The notes under the pieces were generated by a model, which did no database searches, had not been told where the DNA came from, and worked only from the letters and a program-made list of their open reading frames with translations. A stretch of DNA of 64,000 nt from Streptomyces sp. NBC_00554 (GTDB lineage Bacteria > Actinomycetota > Actinomycetes > Streptomycetales > Streptomycetaceae). Shown piece after piece: positions 33,214 to 42,265 of this stretch (the first letter of the stretch is position 1; each line of letters starts with the position of its first letter). Position numbers and translations under genes: made by a program. Location: positions 3,224,001-3,288,000 of the forward strand of contig NZ_CP107799.1 of assembly GCF_041431135.1 (NCBI RefSeq), in the 5' to 3' direction.

Positions 33214-34512
33214 ATGCAAGCGACACCGCCCCCCTCCCGTGCCCTCCCCCGCGCACTCGTCGTCGGGTTCACCGCTCTCGCTCTCGGGGTCTCGTCCTCG
33301 CCCTGGGCCTCCACTGCCGCCCCGGTGCGGGCCGCGAGTTCCGATGTGATCCGGGACTGGAGTGAGACCGCTGTCGCCGTGGTCAGTGGGGACGCGCAGC
33401 GGCCGACTGCCGAGCCGTTCATCTGGTACGGCTTTGTGTCGGCTGCCGTGTACAACGCGGTGGTGGGCATCGAGGGCCGGTACGCCCAGTACAAGTGGCA
33501 TGAGCGTGGCCCGCGTACCGCGTCGTCCGCGGCGGCCGCCGCGGCTGCTGCCCGTCGCGTGCTCCTGACGTACTTCCCGAGGTCGCAGGCCAGGATCGAC
33601 GCCGCCTACACCGCGTCGCTGGAGAAAGTTCCCGACGGGAAGCCGGAGGACGAAGGTGTCGCGTTCGGGGAGCGGGCGGCGGCTCGGCTCGTCGAGCTTC
33701 GGGAGAACGACGGGCGCGGCGCGACCGTGACGTTCGACAAGCAGCCCGCCCCCGGCGTCTGGCGGCCCACCCTGCCGAACCACACGCCCTTCATCAACCC
33801 GTGGATGGCGAAGGTGCGGCCGATGCTCCTCGATTCGCCGGACCAGTTCATGCCGGGACCGCCGCCCGAGCTGACATCCAAGCGCTACGCCAGGGACCTC
33901 GCCGAGGTGAAGGCGATGGGCGCGAAGACCAGCACTGTGCGGACGGCGAAGCAGACCGAGACAGCGCTCTTCTTCACCGACCCCCTGCCGCAACAACTCC
34001 AGGCCGCCTACCGCGACTACACCGCACGGCACGGGCTGGACATCGTCGAGGCGGCCCGGCTGTTCGCCGCCGCCGGCACGGCCTCCGCCGACGCGACGAT
34101 CACCACATGGAACTCCAAGTTCACCTACGCCCTTTGGCGCCCTATCACGGCGATCCGACTGGCCGACACCGACGGCAACCCCGCCACCGAGGCCGACCCG
34201 TCCTGGCTGCCGCTCGCCAACACGCCTCCGTACCCCGAGTACATGGGCGGCCACTGCGCCAACGACGGTGCCGTCATGAGCGTCCTGGACCGCCTGACCG
34301 GCGGTGACATCGACTTGCGGGTCTCATCGGCGGTGACGGGCACCACCCGTACGTACACCGACTCGGCCGACTTCAACCGTGACGTGATCAACGCCCGGGT
34401 CTGGGAGGGCATCCACTTCCGGACCGCCGACATCGTGGGCAACCGGGTGGGCAGGCACATCGGGACCTACGCACTCGGCCACTACTTCCAGCCGCTGCAT
34501 CACAAGCGGTAG
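33214..34512 (+). CDS. Secreted vanadium-dependent haloperoxidase-like protein
   Basis: 432 aa from the ATG at 33214 (AAAGGAG four bases upstream). Signal peptide to about residue 38 (VRAAS). The PAP2/haloperoxidase fold is shown by KFTYALWRPITAIR, PEYMGGHCANDGAVMS and VWEGIHFRTAD, which supply the Arg/His/Lys ligands for vanadate or phosphate. The second motif reads GGHCAND, where classic vanadium chloroperoxidases have SGHA, so enzyme activity is uncertain. Exported, probably extracellular. Monocistronic, preceded by the REP-like repeats. Confidence 0.85.
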   Translation: MQATPPPSRALPRALVVGFTALALGVSSSPWASTAAPVRAASSDVIRDWSETAVAVVSGDAQRPTAEPFIWYGFVSAAVYNAVVGIEGRYAQYKWHERGPRTASSAAAAAAAARRVLLTYFPRSQARIDAAYTASLEKVPDGKPEDEGVAFGERAAARLVELRENDGRGATVTFDKQPAPGVWRPTLPNHTPFINPWMAKVRPMLLDSPDQFMPGPPPELTSKRYARDLAEVKAMGAKTSTVRTAKQTETALFFTDPLPQQLQAAYRDYTARHGLDIVEAARLFAAAGTASADATITTWNSKFTYALWRPITAIRLADTDGNPATEADPSWLPLANTPPYPEYMGGHCANDGAVMSVLDRLTGGDIDLRVSSAVTGTTRTYTDSADFNRDVINARVWEGIHFRTADIVGNRVGRHIGTYALGHYFQPLHHKR

Positions 34513-34547
34513 GAAGCGAGCCGTAGGAAACGAGCGGTAGGAAACGC

Positions 34548-35351
34548 TCACACCCTCGTCCACGTATGCCGATCGCGCGCCATCGCGTGCAGCGCCTCCA
34601 CGTCCGCCGGTTTGAGGACCCCGCCGAGGCGGGCCAGGCCCGCGAGGTCCGTGTCCTGGAGGACTCGGACCCCGCGGAGGGGCGCCGCGACGTCGAGGTC
34701 GGCGGGGCCTGCCACGGCCAGGACGGGGCGCACCTCGGCCGTCAGTGCGTACGAGGCGCGGTCGGCGTCGGCGCGGACTCGGCGGAGCAGGGGGTGCGGT
34801 TCGCGGCGGCCGACGGTGACCATCGGGTCGGCCACGAGGACGCGCTGTTTACGGGCGTACAGGGCGCGTACGGAGAAGAGGCCGCCCGGGCCGATGACCA
34901 GGTGGTGGAGGCGGTCGCCGCCCGGGAGCGGGAGGGAGTGCAGGGTGTGCCAGCCCGCGCCCTCCAGGTGGTCGAGGGCGTCGCCCGCGGCCTGCTCCGC
35001 CGCGAGCGCTCGGCGGCGGGGATCGGGGCGCAGGCGGTGGGCCGGGCCCGGGTCGCGGTCGAGGGCGATCAGCAGCGCCTCGCCCGGGCGGTTCGGCGCC
35101 AGGTCGTCGTCCGGGTGCAGGGTGAGGCGGGCCAGCTCAGCCGGGGTGGGGACGGGAGGTGGTCCCACCGTCACCGGGCCGGTCAGGAACGGGCCGAGCG
35201 CGTCGAGCACGTCCTCTCTGCGCTCCTCGCTGAGCAGATTGACCCGGGCCGACTCACGGTCGTACCAGGCGACGTTCCTCCCGTCCGTGAAGCAGACGTA
35301 CAACCGCTCCTGGCCATGACGCCAGGTCGGTATGACGCGCAGTCCGTTCAT
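34548..35351 (-). CDS. NERD-domain protein
   Basis: 267 aa. The centre has the NERD-like pattern AGDALDHLEGAGWHTLHSLPLP, then DRLHHLVIGPGGLFSVRA, related to restriction-type nuclease folds. The catalytic residues D-x-x-(E/Q)-x-K are weakly kept, so nuclease activity is doubtful. The N-terminal 80 residues read like a small beta domain (RLYVCFTDGRNVAWYDRES). No signal peptide. Divergent from the phosphatase gene. Conserved in Streptomyces; function unknown. Confidence 0.7.
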   Translation of the reverse strand: MNGLRVIPTWRHGQERLYVCFTDGRNVAWYDRESARVNLLSEERREDVLDALGPFLTGPVTVGPPPVPTPAELARLTLHPDDDLAPNRPGEALLIALDRDPGPAHRLRPDPRRRALAAEQAAGDALDHLEGAGWHTLHSLPLPGGDRLHHLVIGPGGLFSVRALYARKQRVLVADPMVTVGRREPHPLLRRVRADADRASYALTAEVRPVLAVAGPADLDVAAPLRGVRVLQDTDLAGLARLGGVLKPADVEALHAMARDRHTWTRV

Positions 35352-35476
35352 GCACCATCACCCCACGACCATGGGAACAGGCGGGGTGCTCCAGGGGCAA
35401 GAAGCCGGTTACCTTTGTGAGCAGTTGGGGGAGTTGGTGGGAGGCGTCGTTGCGGACCCGCAGAAGGCCGTCGGAT

Positions 35477-35959
35477 GTGCCGGCTCCGGACAGCCCGTGG
35501 AGCGAGATCGTGCCCGGCCTGTGGATGGGCGGGCACGCGTTCACGGGACGCTCCGGAGAGCCGGAGTTCGCCGTCGTACACGATGAGTTCGACCTGGTCC
35601 TGACCTTGTTGCGGCTGCCGGGGCACGGGCCGGACCCGGGCGTCGAGCACCATGTGTGGCCGGTCCCCGACGGGCCCCTCGACGGTACGCAGCTGGCGGG
35701 CGTCATCCGTCTCGCGCAGGCCGCCGACGACGCGCTGGAGGACGGGCGCCGCGTCCTGGTCCGCTGCTTTCACGGCTACAACCGCTCCGGTCTCGTGGTC
35801 GCGCACGCGCTGATGCGCGCGGGACACACCGCAGACGAGGCGATACAGCTGATCCGGACCCGGCGCTCGCCGTGGGCGCTGCACAATGAGCTGTTCGTGG
35901 AGTACCTGCGGGCCGGGCTCACCACGGCCAGGCTCCTGGAGGAGCTGGCGGAGCCGTGA
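35477..35959 (+). CDS. Dual-specificity protein phosphatase-like
   Basis: 160 aa from the GTG at 35477 (M-PAPDSPWSEIVPGLWMGGH); earlier in-frame starts at 35417 add unrelated residues. The C-x5-R signature is VRCFHGYNRSGLV, with the general acid probably in the WPVPDGPLD loop. Cytoplasmic. Substrate unknown; small cysteine phosphatases of Streptomyces act on phosphotyrosine. Followed by an inverted repeat at 35973. Confidence 0.8.
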   Translation: MPAPDSPWSEIVPGLWMGGHAFTGRSGEPEFAVVHDEFDLVLTLLRLPGHGPDPGVEHHVWPVPDGPLDGTQLAGVIRLAQAADDALEDGRRVLVRCFHGYNRSGLVVAHALMRAGHTADEAIQLIRTRRSPWALHNELFVEYLRAGLTTARLLEELAEP

Positions 35960-35972
35960 GACTCGCGCGGCC

Positions 35973-36006
35973 GTTCACCGGCCGCACCGGGGTCCAGCCG
36001 GTGAAC
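35973..36006. terminator. Inverted repeat after phosphatase gene
   Basis: GTTCACCGGC / GCCGGTGAAC around a 14-nt loop. Ten perfect base pairs, no T-tract on the plus strand (AAAAAGG follows). Likely a terminator or mRNA-end structure. Confidence 0.55.
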
Positions 36007-36077
36007 AAAAAGGACTTCCCTACGAATATGGTGTGCGGGGCGAGCCGCTCGCCTCCCGTTTCCCTCGCTGGAGTGCA

Positions 36078-36821
36078 GTGACCCACAGCCGCCGTGTGCC
36101 CAGGGCGATCGCCCTGCTCGCCGCAGTCCCGCTGCTCGCGCTCGCGGGCTGCGGCGACCCGGGCGATCTGCGCGGCGCCGGCGAGACACCCACCGCCGTG
36201 GGCCCTTCCCAGCTGTGGCCCACACTGGCACCCGCCACGACGCCCGCGCTCGACTACGGCGAGGCGGACACCGAGGTCGTCAAGGGCATCGCGGTGAAGA
36301 ACGACGACATCCACGAGCTGGACCCGGTCTCGGTGATCGAGGCGCAGGTCGCCGCCCACCCGGACGAGTACACCGGCCGGACGGCGCTGTACCCGGAGAC
36401 CGCGGAGCGGCTCGGTGACTGCGGGGGCCCGTCAGGCGCGCGGGGCAAGGGCTGCCCGGTCCTCCAGGCGTACTACCGCGACCTCACCGGCGACGGCAAG
36501 GACGACCTGGTGCTCGGCTTCACGGTGCCCGGGGACCAGCTGACCGTGCGCGTCTACACCTTCGAGAAGCATCGTCTTGTCCAGGTCATGAACACCACGG
36601 ACGCCGTGATCGGCGTCGAGTTCGCGGGCCGCGAGCTGGTCGTCCGGGCCGCGTCCACCCTGCCCGGCTACGAGTACCGCACGGTCTGGTCCTGGGACAC
36701 GCACCAGCACGCGATGCTGGCGACGCGCGACGAGATCCTGCGGGTCGGCAGCTCCACCGGGGCACCCACGCCGTCCAGGTCCCCGGCCGCCACGCCGAGC
36801 GCCTCCCCGAGCGCCTCATGA
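36078..36821 (+). CDS. Lipoprotein
   Basis: 247 aa from the GTG at 36078 (GGAG five bases upstream). Lipobox LLALAGC with Cys near residue 25, then Gly/Ala/Thr spacer. The globular domain has an FG-GAP-like segment (YYRDLTGDGKDDLVLGFTV) and ends in a Pro/Ser/Ala-rich tail. Anchored on the outer face of the membrane. It overlaps the histidine kinase start by 4 nt, so it is probably the sensor's extracytoplasmic partner (inference, by analogy with CseA-CseC). Confidence 0.82.
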   Translation: MTHSRRVPRAIALLAAVPLLALAGCGDPGDLRGAGETPTAVGPSQLWPTLAPATTPALDYGEADTEVVKGIAVKNDDIHELDPVSVIEAQVAAHPDEYTGRTALYPETAERLGDCGGPSGARGKGCPVLQAYYRDLTGDGKDDLVLGFTVPGDQLTVRVYTFEKHRLVQVMNTTDAVIGVEFAGRELVVRAASTLPGYEYRTVWSWDTHQHAMLATRDEILRVGSSTGAPTPSRSPAATPSASPSAS

Positions 36822-38140
36822 GACTCCCCCTCCGGCGCCTCCCCCAGTGGACCGCCACCCTCACCTGGAAGGCCGCCGCCTTCATCACGGTGATGTGCTG
36901 CGGCCTCGCCGCCCTCCTCGGCGTCCTCGTGCACGTCTCGGTGACCAACCAGACCGTCGGTGAGGCGCGCGGCCGCGCACTCGCCCGGCTCACCGAGGTG
37001 ACGACGGCGTACGAGGCTGGAGACCGGCTTCCGCCGGGCGCGGGCGTCGATCTCCCCGGGCTGCCGAAGCAGTTGCGCGAGCTGGCGGCGGACGGGCGGC
37101 GCGGCACGATGGTCAGCAGCGACCAGGACCGGCACCCCACGATGTGGGCGGCCGGACCGGCCGACGGCGGGCGCGCGCTAGCCGTCAAGTTCGACTACTC
37201 GCAGGGCGCGCACGCCATCGAGGCGCTGGACCGGGCGATCGTGTGGTCCTCGGCGCTGGCGATCGGGGCGACGTTGCTTGTGGGGGCGTTCGCGGTGACC
37301 CGGGTGACCCGGCGACTGCACGCGACGGCGCGGGTCGCGCGGCGGATCAGCGCGGGCGACCTGGACGCGCGCGTCAACGACCCGCGTACCGTCGTCACCC
37401 CCCTCGCCTCCGGCTCGGGCCGCCAGGACGAGGTCGCCGCCGTGGCCGCCGCCCTCGACACCATGGCCTCCTCGTTGCAGGGCAAGCTGCTGAGCGAGCA
37501 GCGGTTCACCGCGGACGTGGCGCACGAGCTGCGGACCCCGCTGACCGGGTTGCACGCGGCGGCCGAGCTGCTGCCGCCGGGGCGCCCGACCGAGCTGGTG
37601 CGCGACCGGGTCGCCGCGCTGCGCACGCTCACCGAGGACCTGCTGGAGATCTCCCGCCTCGACGCCCGGAGTGAGCGGCTCGACCTGGACTCGGAGCCGC
37701 TGGTTCCGCTGGCCGAGCGGGTGGTGCGGGCGTCGGGGACCGAGACCGAGGTCCGGGTCGTACGGGACACGCGCGTGGAGACCGACCGGCGCCGGCTGGA
37801 GCGGGTGCTCGGGAATCTGGTGGCCAACGCGCACAAGCACGGGCGGGGGCCGGTGGTGCTGGCGGTCGACGGCCCGGTCGTCACCGTGTGGGACCACGGC
37901 GACGGCTACCCGGACTACCTCGTGGAGCACGGGCCGCAGCGGTTCCGGACCGAGGGCGGTTCGAAGGGGCACGGGCTCGGGCTGACGATCGCCCTCGGCC
38001 AGGCAGAGGTCCTTGGCGCGCGGCTGGCGTTCGCCAACGCTCCCGACGGCGGGGCGGTGGCGACCTTGACGCTCCCTCAGTCCGCGCAGCAACCCGGGCC
38101 CCCGGGGGCTCCTCACCCCGATGGCCCCGCAGCTCCCTGA
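36818..38140 (+). CDS. Membrane sensor histidine kinase
   Basis: 440 aa. Transmembrane helix 1 (residues 18-42), extracytoplasmic loop of about 95 residues, helix 2 (AIVWSSALAIGATLLVGAF), HAMP, H-box FTADVAHELRTPLTGLH with phosphoacceptor His, N-box LGNLVANAHKHG, and G-boxes VWDHGDGYP and GSKGHGLGL. A complete kinase. No response regulator gene is adjacent, so the partner is encoded elsewhere. Translationally coupled to the lipoprotein gene. Confidence 0.92.
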   Translation: MRLPLRRLPQWTATLTWKAAAFITVMCCGLAALLGVLVHVSVTNQTVGEARGRALARLTEVTTAYEAGDRLPPGAGVDLPGLPKQLRELAADGRRGTMVSSDQDRHPTMWAAGPADGGRALAVKFDYSQGAHAIEALDRAIVWSSALAIGATLLVGAFAVTRVTRRLHATARVARRISAGDLDARVNDPRTVVTPLASGSGRQDEVAAVAAALDTMASSLQGKLLSEQRFTADVAHELRTPLTGLHAAAELLPPGRPTELVRDRVAALRTLTEDLLEISRLDARSERLDLDSEPLVPLAERVVRASGTETEVRVVRDTRVETDRRRLERVLGNLVANAHKHGRGPVVLAVDGPVVTVWDHGDGYPDYLVEHGPQRFRTEGGSKGHGLGLTIALGQAEVLGARLAFANAPDGGAVATLTLPQSAQQPGPPGAPHPDGPAAP

Positions 38141-38252
38141 AGGCTCTGAGCACCTCTGGATCCCCGATGGCGCAGTGTGACCTGCGCGCGCCCCGGCCCG
38201 CTCCTAATGTGGCGATTAGTCAGGTTCGCCCCCTTTCCTGGAGGAGCCCCCC

Positions 38253-38786
38253 ATGTCCCCCAAACCCCTGCGGTCCACGTACACACGTCTCGCCATAACT
38301 CTCGCCGCCGGCAGCCTCATCGCACTCGCCGGCGCCACCCCCGCCCTCGCCGACGACGACTGGGACCCCGGGAGCGGCGACAGCCGCGAGTGGGACAACG
38401 GACGGGACGACGGCGACGGCCGTGACTGGGAAGAGGACGGCAGGGACGACGGGAGGGAAGACGGAAGGGACGACGGCAGGTTCGACGGCAGGGACGACGA
38501 CGGCCGCGACTCGGAGAACGGACGGGGTGACAGTCGCGACAACGACCCGCGCCGCTACAAGGGCCGGATCAGCGCCCGCGGCGGACTCGCCCTGCGCACC
38601 GCCCCGAACCGTGGCAGCCGGGTGCTCCGCGTCGCGAGGTACGGCGAGATCGTGCACATCTTCTGCAAGACCTCGGGCCAGTCCGTCGACGGCAACCGCC
38701 TCTGGTACCAGCTCACCGACGGCACCTGGGCCTGGGGTGCGGCGCGCTACATCGACAACATCGGCCCGGCTCCCCGCTGGTGCTGA
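38253..38786 (+). CDS. Secreted SH3-domain protein with Asp/Gly/Arg-repeat linker
   Basis: 177 aa from an ATG preceded by GGAGGAG. Signal peptide to about ALA-34. Residues 35-100 are a highly charged linker of DGRDD-type repeats. Residues 105-177 form a bacterial SH3 domain (GLALRTAPNRGSRVLRVARYGE, then WYQLTDGTWAWGAARYI) ending in Cys. It probably binds cell wall. It lies between the kinase and FtsW-type genes. The acidic repeats may bind divalent metals (inference). Confidence 0.85.
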   Translation: MSPKPLRSTYTRLAITLAAGSLIALAGATPALADDDWDPGSGDSREWDNGRDDGDGRDWEEDGRDDGREDGRDDGRFDGRDDDGRDSENGRGDSRDNDPRRYKGRISARGGLALRTAPNRGSRVLRVARYGEIVHIFCKTSGQSVDGNRLWYQLTDGTWAWGAARYIDNIGPAPRWC

Positions 38787-38875
38787 GCCCGCAGGCGGTG
38801 CGCAAGGTGCACCGGAACAGCCCGTTTATCACTACATAACGGGACATCAGGAACTCCGCTTGCTACGTTCCGGAC

Positions 38876-40252
38876 ATGATCAAGGCCGGAATGTCCGGAA
38901 CGACCGTGGCAGCGGAGCCGCCCACCCCCGCTGTACGCCTGCCCCGGCGCCGTGGCATCGAGTTCACCCTCATCGTCCTCGCCGTTCTGCTCTGCGTGTA
39001 CGGCTACTGCGCTGTCGGTCTCGCGAAGAACGGCACCGTCCCGCCCGGCGCCGCCGGTTACGGCGCCGGGCTCGGCGTGCTCGCACTCCTTGCCCACTTC
39101 GCGGTCCGCTTGAGGGCGCCGTACGCCGATCCGCTGCTGCTGCCCATCGCCGTACTCCTCAACGGCCTGGGCCTGGTGCTGATCTACCGGCTCGACCTGG
39201 AGACCCCGCGCGACCAGGCCGCCCCCATCCAGCTCATCTGGTCAACGCTCGGCGTCGCGCTCTTCATCGCGGTCGTGCTCTTCCTGCGCGACCACCGCGT
39301 CTTGCAGCGCTACACCTACGTCTCCGTCGTCACCGCACTCGTCCTGCTGACGCTGCCGATCTTCTTCCCCGCCGTGAACGGCGCCCGCATCTGGATCCGG
39401 ATCGCCGGATTCTCCATCCAGCCGGGCGAGTTCGCGAAGGTGCTGCTCGCGCTCTTCTTCGCCGGCTATCTCGCCGCCAACCGCAACGCGCTCGCGTACA
39501 CCGGCCGCCAGATCTGGCGGTTCAAACGGCTCCAGCTCCCCACCGGCCGGGTACTCGGCCCGATCGTCGCGATCTGGCTGCTGAGCGTGGGCGTACTGGT
39601 CCTCGAACGGGACCTGGGGACCTCGCTGCTGTTCTTCGGCCTGTTCGTGATCCTGCTGTACGTCGCCACCGGCCGCACCGGCTGGATCGCGGTGGGCCTG
39701 CTGCTCGCCGGCGTGGGCGCGGTCGCCGTCGGCTGGCTCGAACCGCACGTCCACAGCCGGGTGCAGGAGTGGCTGCACCCCTTCGCATCGATCGAGGCGG
39801 GCGAAGGGCCCAACCAGATCGCCCAGTCCCTCTTCGCGTTCGCCGCCGGCGGGATGCTCGGCACCGGCCTCGGGCTCGGCCACTCCATCCTCATCGGCTT
39901 CGCCGCCAAGTCGGACTTCATCCTGGCGACGGCGGGCGAGGAACTGGGCCTGATCGGCCTGTCCGCGATCTTTCTGCTGTACGCCCTCCTCGTCGAGCGC
40001 GGCTACCGGGCTGGGCTCACCCTGCGCGACCCCTTCGGACGGCTCCTCGCCGTCGGGCTCGCGTCGATCGTGGCGCTCCAGGTCTTCGTCATCGCGGGCG
40101 GGGTGACCGGGCTGATCCCGCTCACCGGCATGGCGATGCCGTTCCTCGCACAGGGCGGGTCCTCGGTCGTCACCAACTGGATCATCGTGGCGCTGCTGAT
40201 CCGGATCAGCGACTCGGCGCGGAGTCAGTACGACGGGACGGGGGCGCCGTGA
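38876..40252 (+). CDS. FtsW/RodA/SpoVE-family SEDS glycosyltransferase
   Basis: 458 aa, about ten transmembrane helices. SEDS landmarks: NGARIWIRIAGFSIQPGEFAKV, LERDLGTSLLFFGLF, and ALQVFVIAGGVTGLIPLTGMAMPFLAQGGSSV near the end. These enzymes polymerise lipid II with a partner class B PBP, which is encoded 22 nt downstream. Together they form a peptidoglycan synthase. Streptomyces has several such pairs; this one is not necessarily the divisome FtsW. Confidence 0.93.
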   Translation: MIKAGMSGTTVAAEPPTPAVRLPRRRGIEFTLIVLAVLLCVYGYCAVGLAKNGTVPPGAAGYGAGLGVLALLAHFAVRLRAPYADPLLLPIAVLLNGLGLVLIYRLDLETPRDQAAPIQLIWSTLGVALFIAVVLFLRDHRVLQRYTYVSVVTALVLLTLPIFFPAVNGARIWIRIAGFSIQPGEFAKVLLALFFAGYLAANRNALAYTGRQIWRFKRLQLPTGRVLGPIVAIWLLSVGVLVLERDLGTSLLFFGLFVILLYVATGRTGWIAVGLLLAGVGAVAVGWLEPHVHSRVQEWLHPFASIEAGEGPNQIAQSLFAFAAGGMLGTGLGLGHSILIGFAAKSDFILATAGEELGLIGLSAIFLLYALLVERGYRAGLTLRDPFGRLLAVGLASIVALQVFVIAGGVTGLIPLTGMAMPFLAQGGSSVVTNWIIVALLIRISDSARSQYDGTGAP

Positions 40253-40274
40253 GCCATCGGGAGGTCGTTGCGTT

Positions 40275-41732
40275 GTGACGCGCTACATCCGTAGAGCTGC
40301 CGCCCTGTGCGCGGTGCTGCTTGTCGCTCTGCTTGTCAACGCCACCCGTGTCCAGGTCTTCCAGGCCCGGTCGTACGACGAGAACCCCGCCAACCGCCGC
40401 CAACCGATCGCCCGTTACGGCCAGCCCCGCGGAGACGTCCTCGTCGGCGGCAGGGCGGTCACCGGCTCCAAGGACAGCGGCGAGCAGCTCCGCTACGAAC
40501 GGACGTACAAGAACGGGCCGTTGTACGCGCCCGTCACCGGCTTCGCCTCGCAGGTGTACGGGACCGCCTTCCTGGAGAACGCCGAGGACGGCATCCTCTC
40601 CGGCAGCGATCCGATGCTCGCCCCGCTCCCCCTGTGGAACGACCTCACGCGCGCCCAAAACCCCGGCGGCAAGGTCGTCACCACCCTCGACCCGGCCGCG
40701 CAGCAGGCGGCCTACGAGGGGCTCGGCTCGCGGCGGGGTGCGGTGGCCGCGATCGAGCCGTCCACCGGGAAGATCCTCGCGCTTGTCTCGACACCGTCGT
40801 ACGACCCGGAGGTGCTGTCCGGGACGGGCCCCGCGGTGGCGGAGGCCTGGGCGCGGCTCAACGGGGACGAGAGCAAGCCGATGCTCAACCGGGCGATCCG
40901 GCAGACGTATCCGCCAGGGTCGACGTTCAAGGTGGTGACGGCCGCGGCGGCGCTTGACGCGGGTGTGGTCACGGATGTCGACATGCCGACCGACTCACCG
41001 AACCCGTACACGCTGCCCGGTACGACGACCACGCTCACGAACGAGATCGAGGGCTGCGAGAACGCTTCGCTGCGGTACGCCTTCGAGTGGTCCTGCAACA
41101 CCGTGTTCGCGAAGCTCGGTGTGGATGTGGGGCTGGAGAACATGACGCGGAGTGCGGCGAACTTCGGCTTCAACGACCGGAAGTTGAGGATTCCGTTCGC
41201 TGTCGCGCCCAGCAACTTCGATATGCGACTGGACCGTGCTCAGCTGGCACTGTCCTCCATCGGGCAGTTCGACACCCGGGCCACGCCCCTTCAGATGGCG
41301 ATGATCTCGGCGGCCGTGGCGGGGGGCGGGTCCGTCAAGTCGCCCTATCTGGTGGAGAAGACGACGACCCGGGGTGGCGCCACGGTGTCCAGCACCGGGC
41401 CCAGGACGCTGCATCAGGCGATGAACCCCTCCACCGCGCTGCGACTGCGTGAGCTGATGACGGATGTGGTGACAGAGGGCACCGGTTCGAACGCCGCCAT
41501 CCCCGGCGCCACCGTCGGCGGAAAGACCGGCACCGCCCAGCACGGCATCGGCAACTCCGGTACTCCGTACGCCTGGTTCATCTCCTGGGCCGAGGCCGAC
41601 GACTCCATCGGATCCGCGGTGGCCGTCGCCGTCGTCGTCGAGGACGCGGCGGCCGAGCGGGGGGACATCAGCGGGGGTGGGGATGCGGCGCCCATCGCGA
41701 AGGCGGTGATGGAGGCGGCGCTCGGCCTGTGA
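40275..41732 (+). CDS. Penicillin-binding protein (class B transpeptidase)
   Basis: 485 aa from the GTG at 40275. N-terminal membrane anchor (residues 7-24), PBP dimer domain, and transpeptidase motifs S-x-x-K in PPGSTFKVV, S-x-N in EWSCNTVF, and KTG in VGGKTGTAQHG. It cross-links peptides outside the membrane with the adjacent SEDS protein; coupled operon. Intact catalytic set. Size is typical of actinobacterial PbpA-like enzymes. Confidence 0.93.
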   Translation: MTRYIRRAAALCAVLLVALLVNATRVQVFQARSYDENPANRRQPIARYGQPRGDVLVGGRAVTGSKDSGEQLRYERTYKNGPLYAPVTGFASQVYGTAFLENAEDGILSGSDPMLAPLPLWNDLTRAQNPGGKVVTTLDPAAQQAAYEGLGSRRGAVAAIEPSTGKILALVSTPSYDPEVLSGTGPAVAEAWARLNGDESKPMLNRAIRQTYPPGSTFKVVTAAAALDAGVVTDVDMPTDSPNPYTLPGTTTTLTNEIEGCENASLRYAFEWSCNTVFAKLGVDVGLENMTRSAANFGFNDRKLRIPFAVAPSNFDMRLDRAQLALSSIGQFDTRATPLQMAMISAAVAGGGSVKSPYLVEKTTTRGGATVSSTGPRTLHQAMNPSTALRLRELMTDVVTEGTGSNAAIPGATVGGKTGTAQHGIGNSGTPYAWFISWAEADDSIGSAVAVAVVVEDAAAERGDISGGGDAAPIAKAVMEAALGL

Positions 41733-41806
41733 GCGGGCCGATGGTGATGTCCGGTCCGTGAGAAGGGGGGTGTGGCGGGCCTGCGGGCCGACCTATCGTT
41801 CGGTTC

Positions 41807-42265
41807 ATGACTGAACTCGGGTACGAACTCGCCCAGGTGAACATTGGCCGGCTCAAAGCGCCTTTGGATTCCCCTCAGTTGAAGGACTTCGTCGAGGCAC
41901 TCGACCCCGTGAACGCCGTCGCCGACGCGGCGGAGGGGTTCGTCTGGCGGTTGCAGAGCGACTCCGGCGACGCGACGGACCTGGCCGTCTTCGACGACGA
42001 ATGGCTGATCATCAACATGTCGACCTGGCGGGACGCGAACGCCCTGACCGCCTTCATGTACCAGGGGCAGCACCGTGAGCTGCTGGCCCGCCGGCGCGAC
42101 TGGTTCGAGCGGGTGGAGGAGGCGATGGTCGCCATGTGGTGGGTTCCGGCCGGCCACCGCCCCACGGTGGCGGAGGCCGAGGAGCGCATCCTTCACCTGC
42201 GTGAGCATGGACCCACCGCGTACGCGTTCACCCTGCGCAAGTCGTTCCCTGCCGGGGCCGTCTAG
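41807..42265 (+). CDS. DUF3291 protein
   Basis: 152 aa, small alpha/beta barrel of the EthD/antibiotic-monooxygenase type: YELAQVNIGRLKAPLDSPQL at the start, then NMSTWRDANALTAFMYQGQHRELLARRRDWF and MWWVPAGHRPTVAEAEERI. Function unknown; cytoplasmic. It overlaps the convergent ADP-ribosylglycohydrolase gene by 4 nt. Confidence 0.85.
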   Translation: MTELGYELAQVNIGRLKAPLDSPQLKDFVEALDPVNAVADAAEGFVWRLQSDSGDATDLAVFDDEWLIINMSTWRDANALTAFMYQGQHRELLARRRDWFERVEEAMVAMWWVPAGHRPTVAEAEERILHLREHGPTAYAFTLRKSFPAGAV

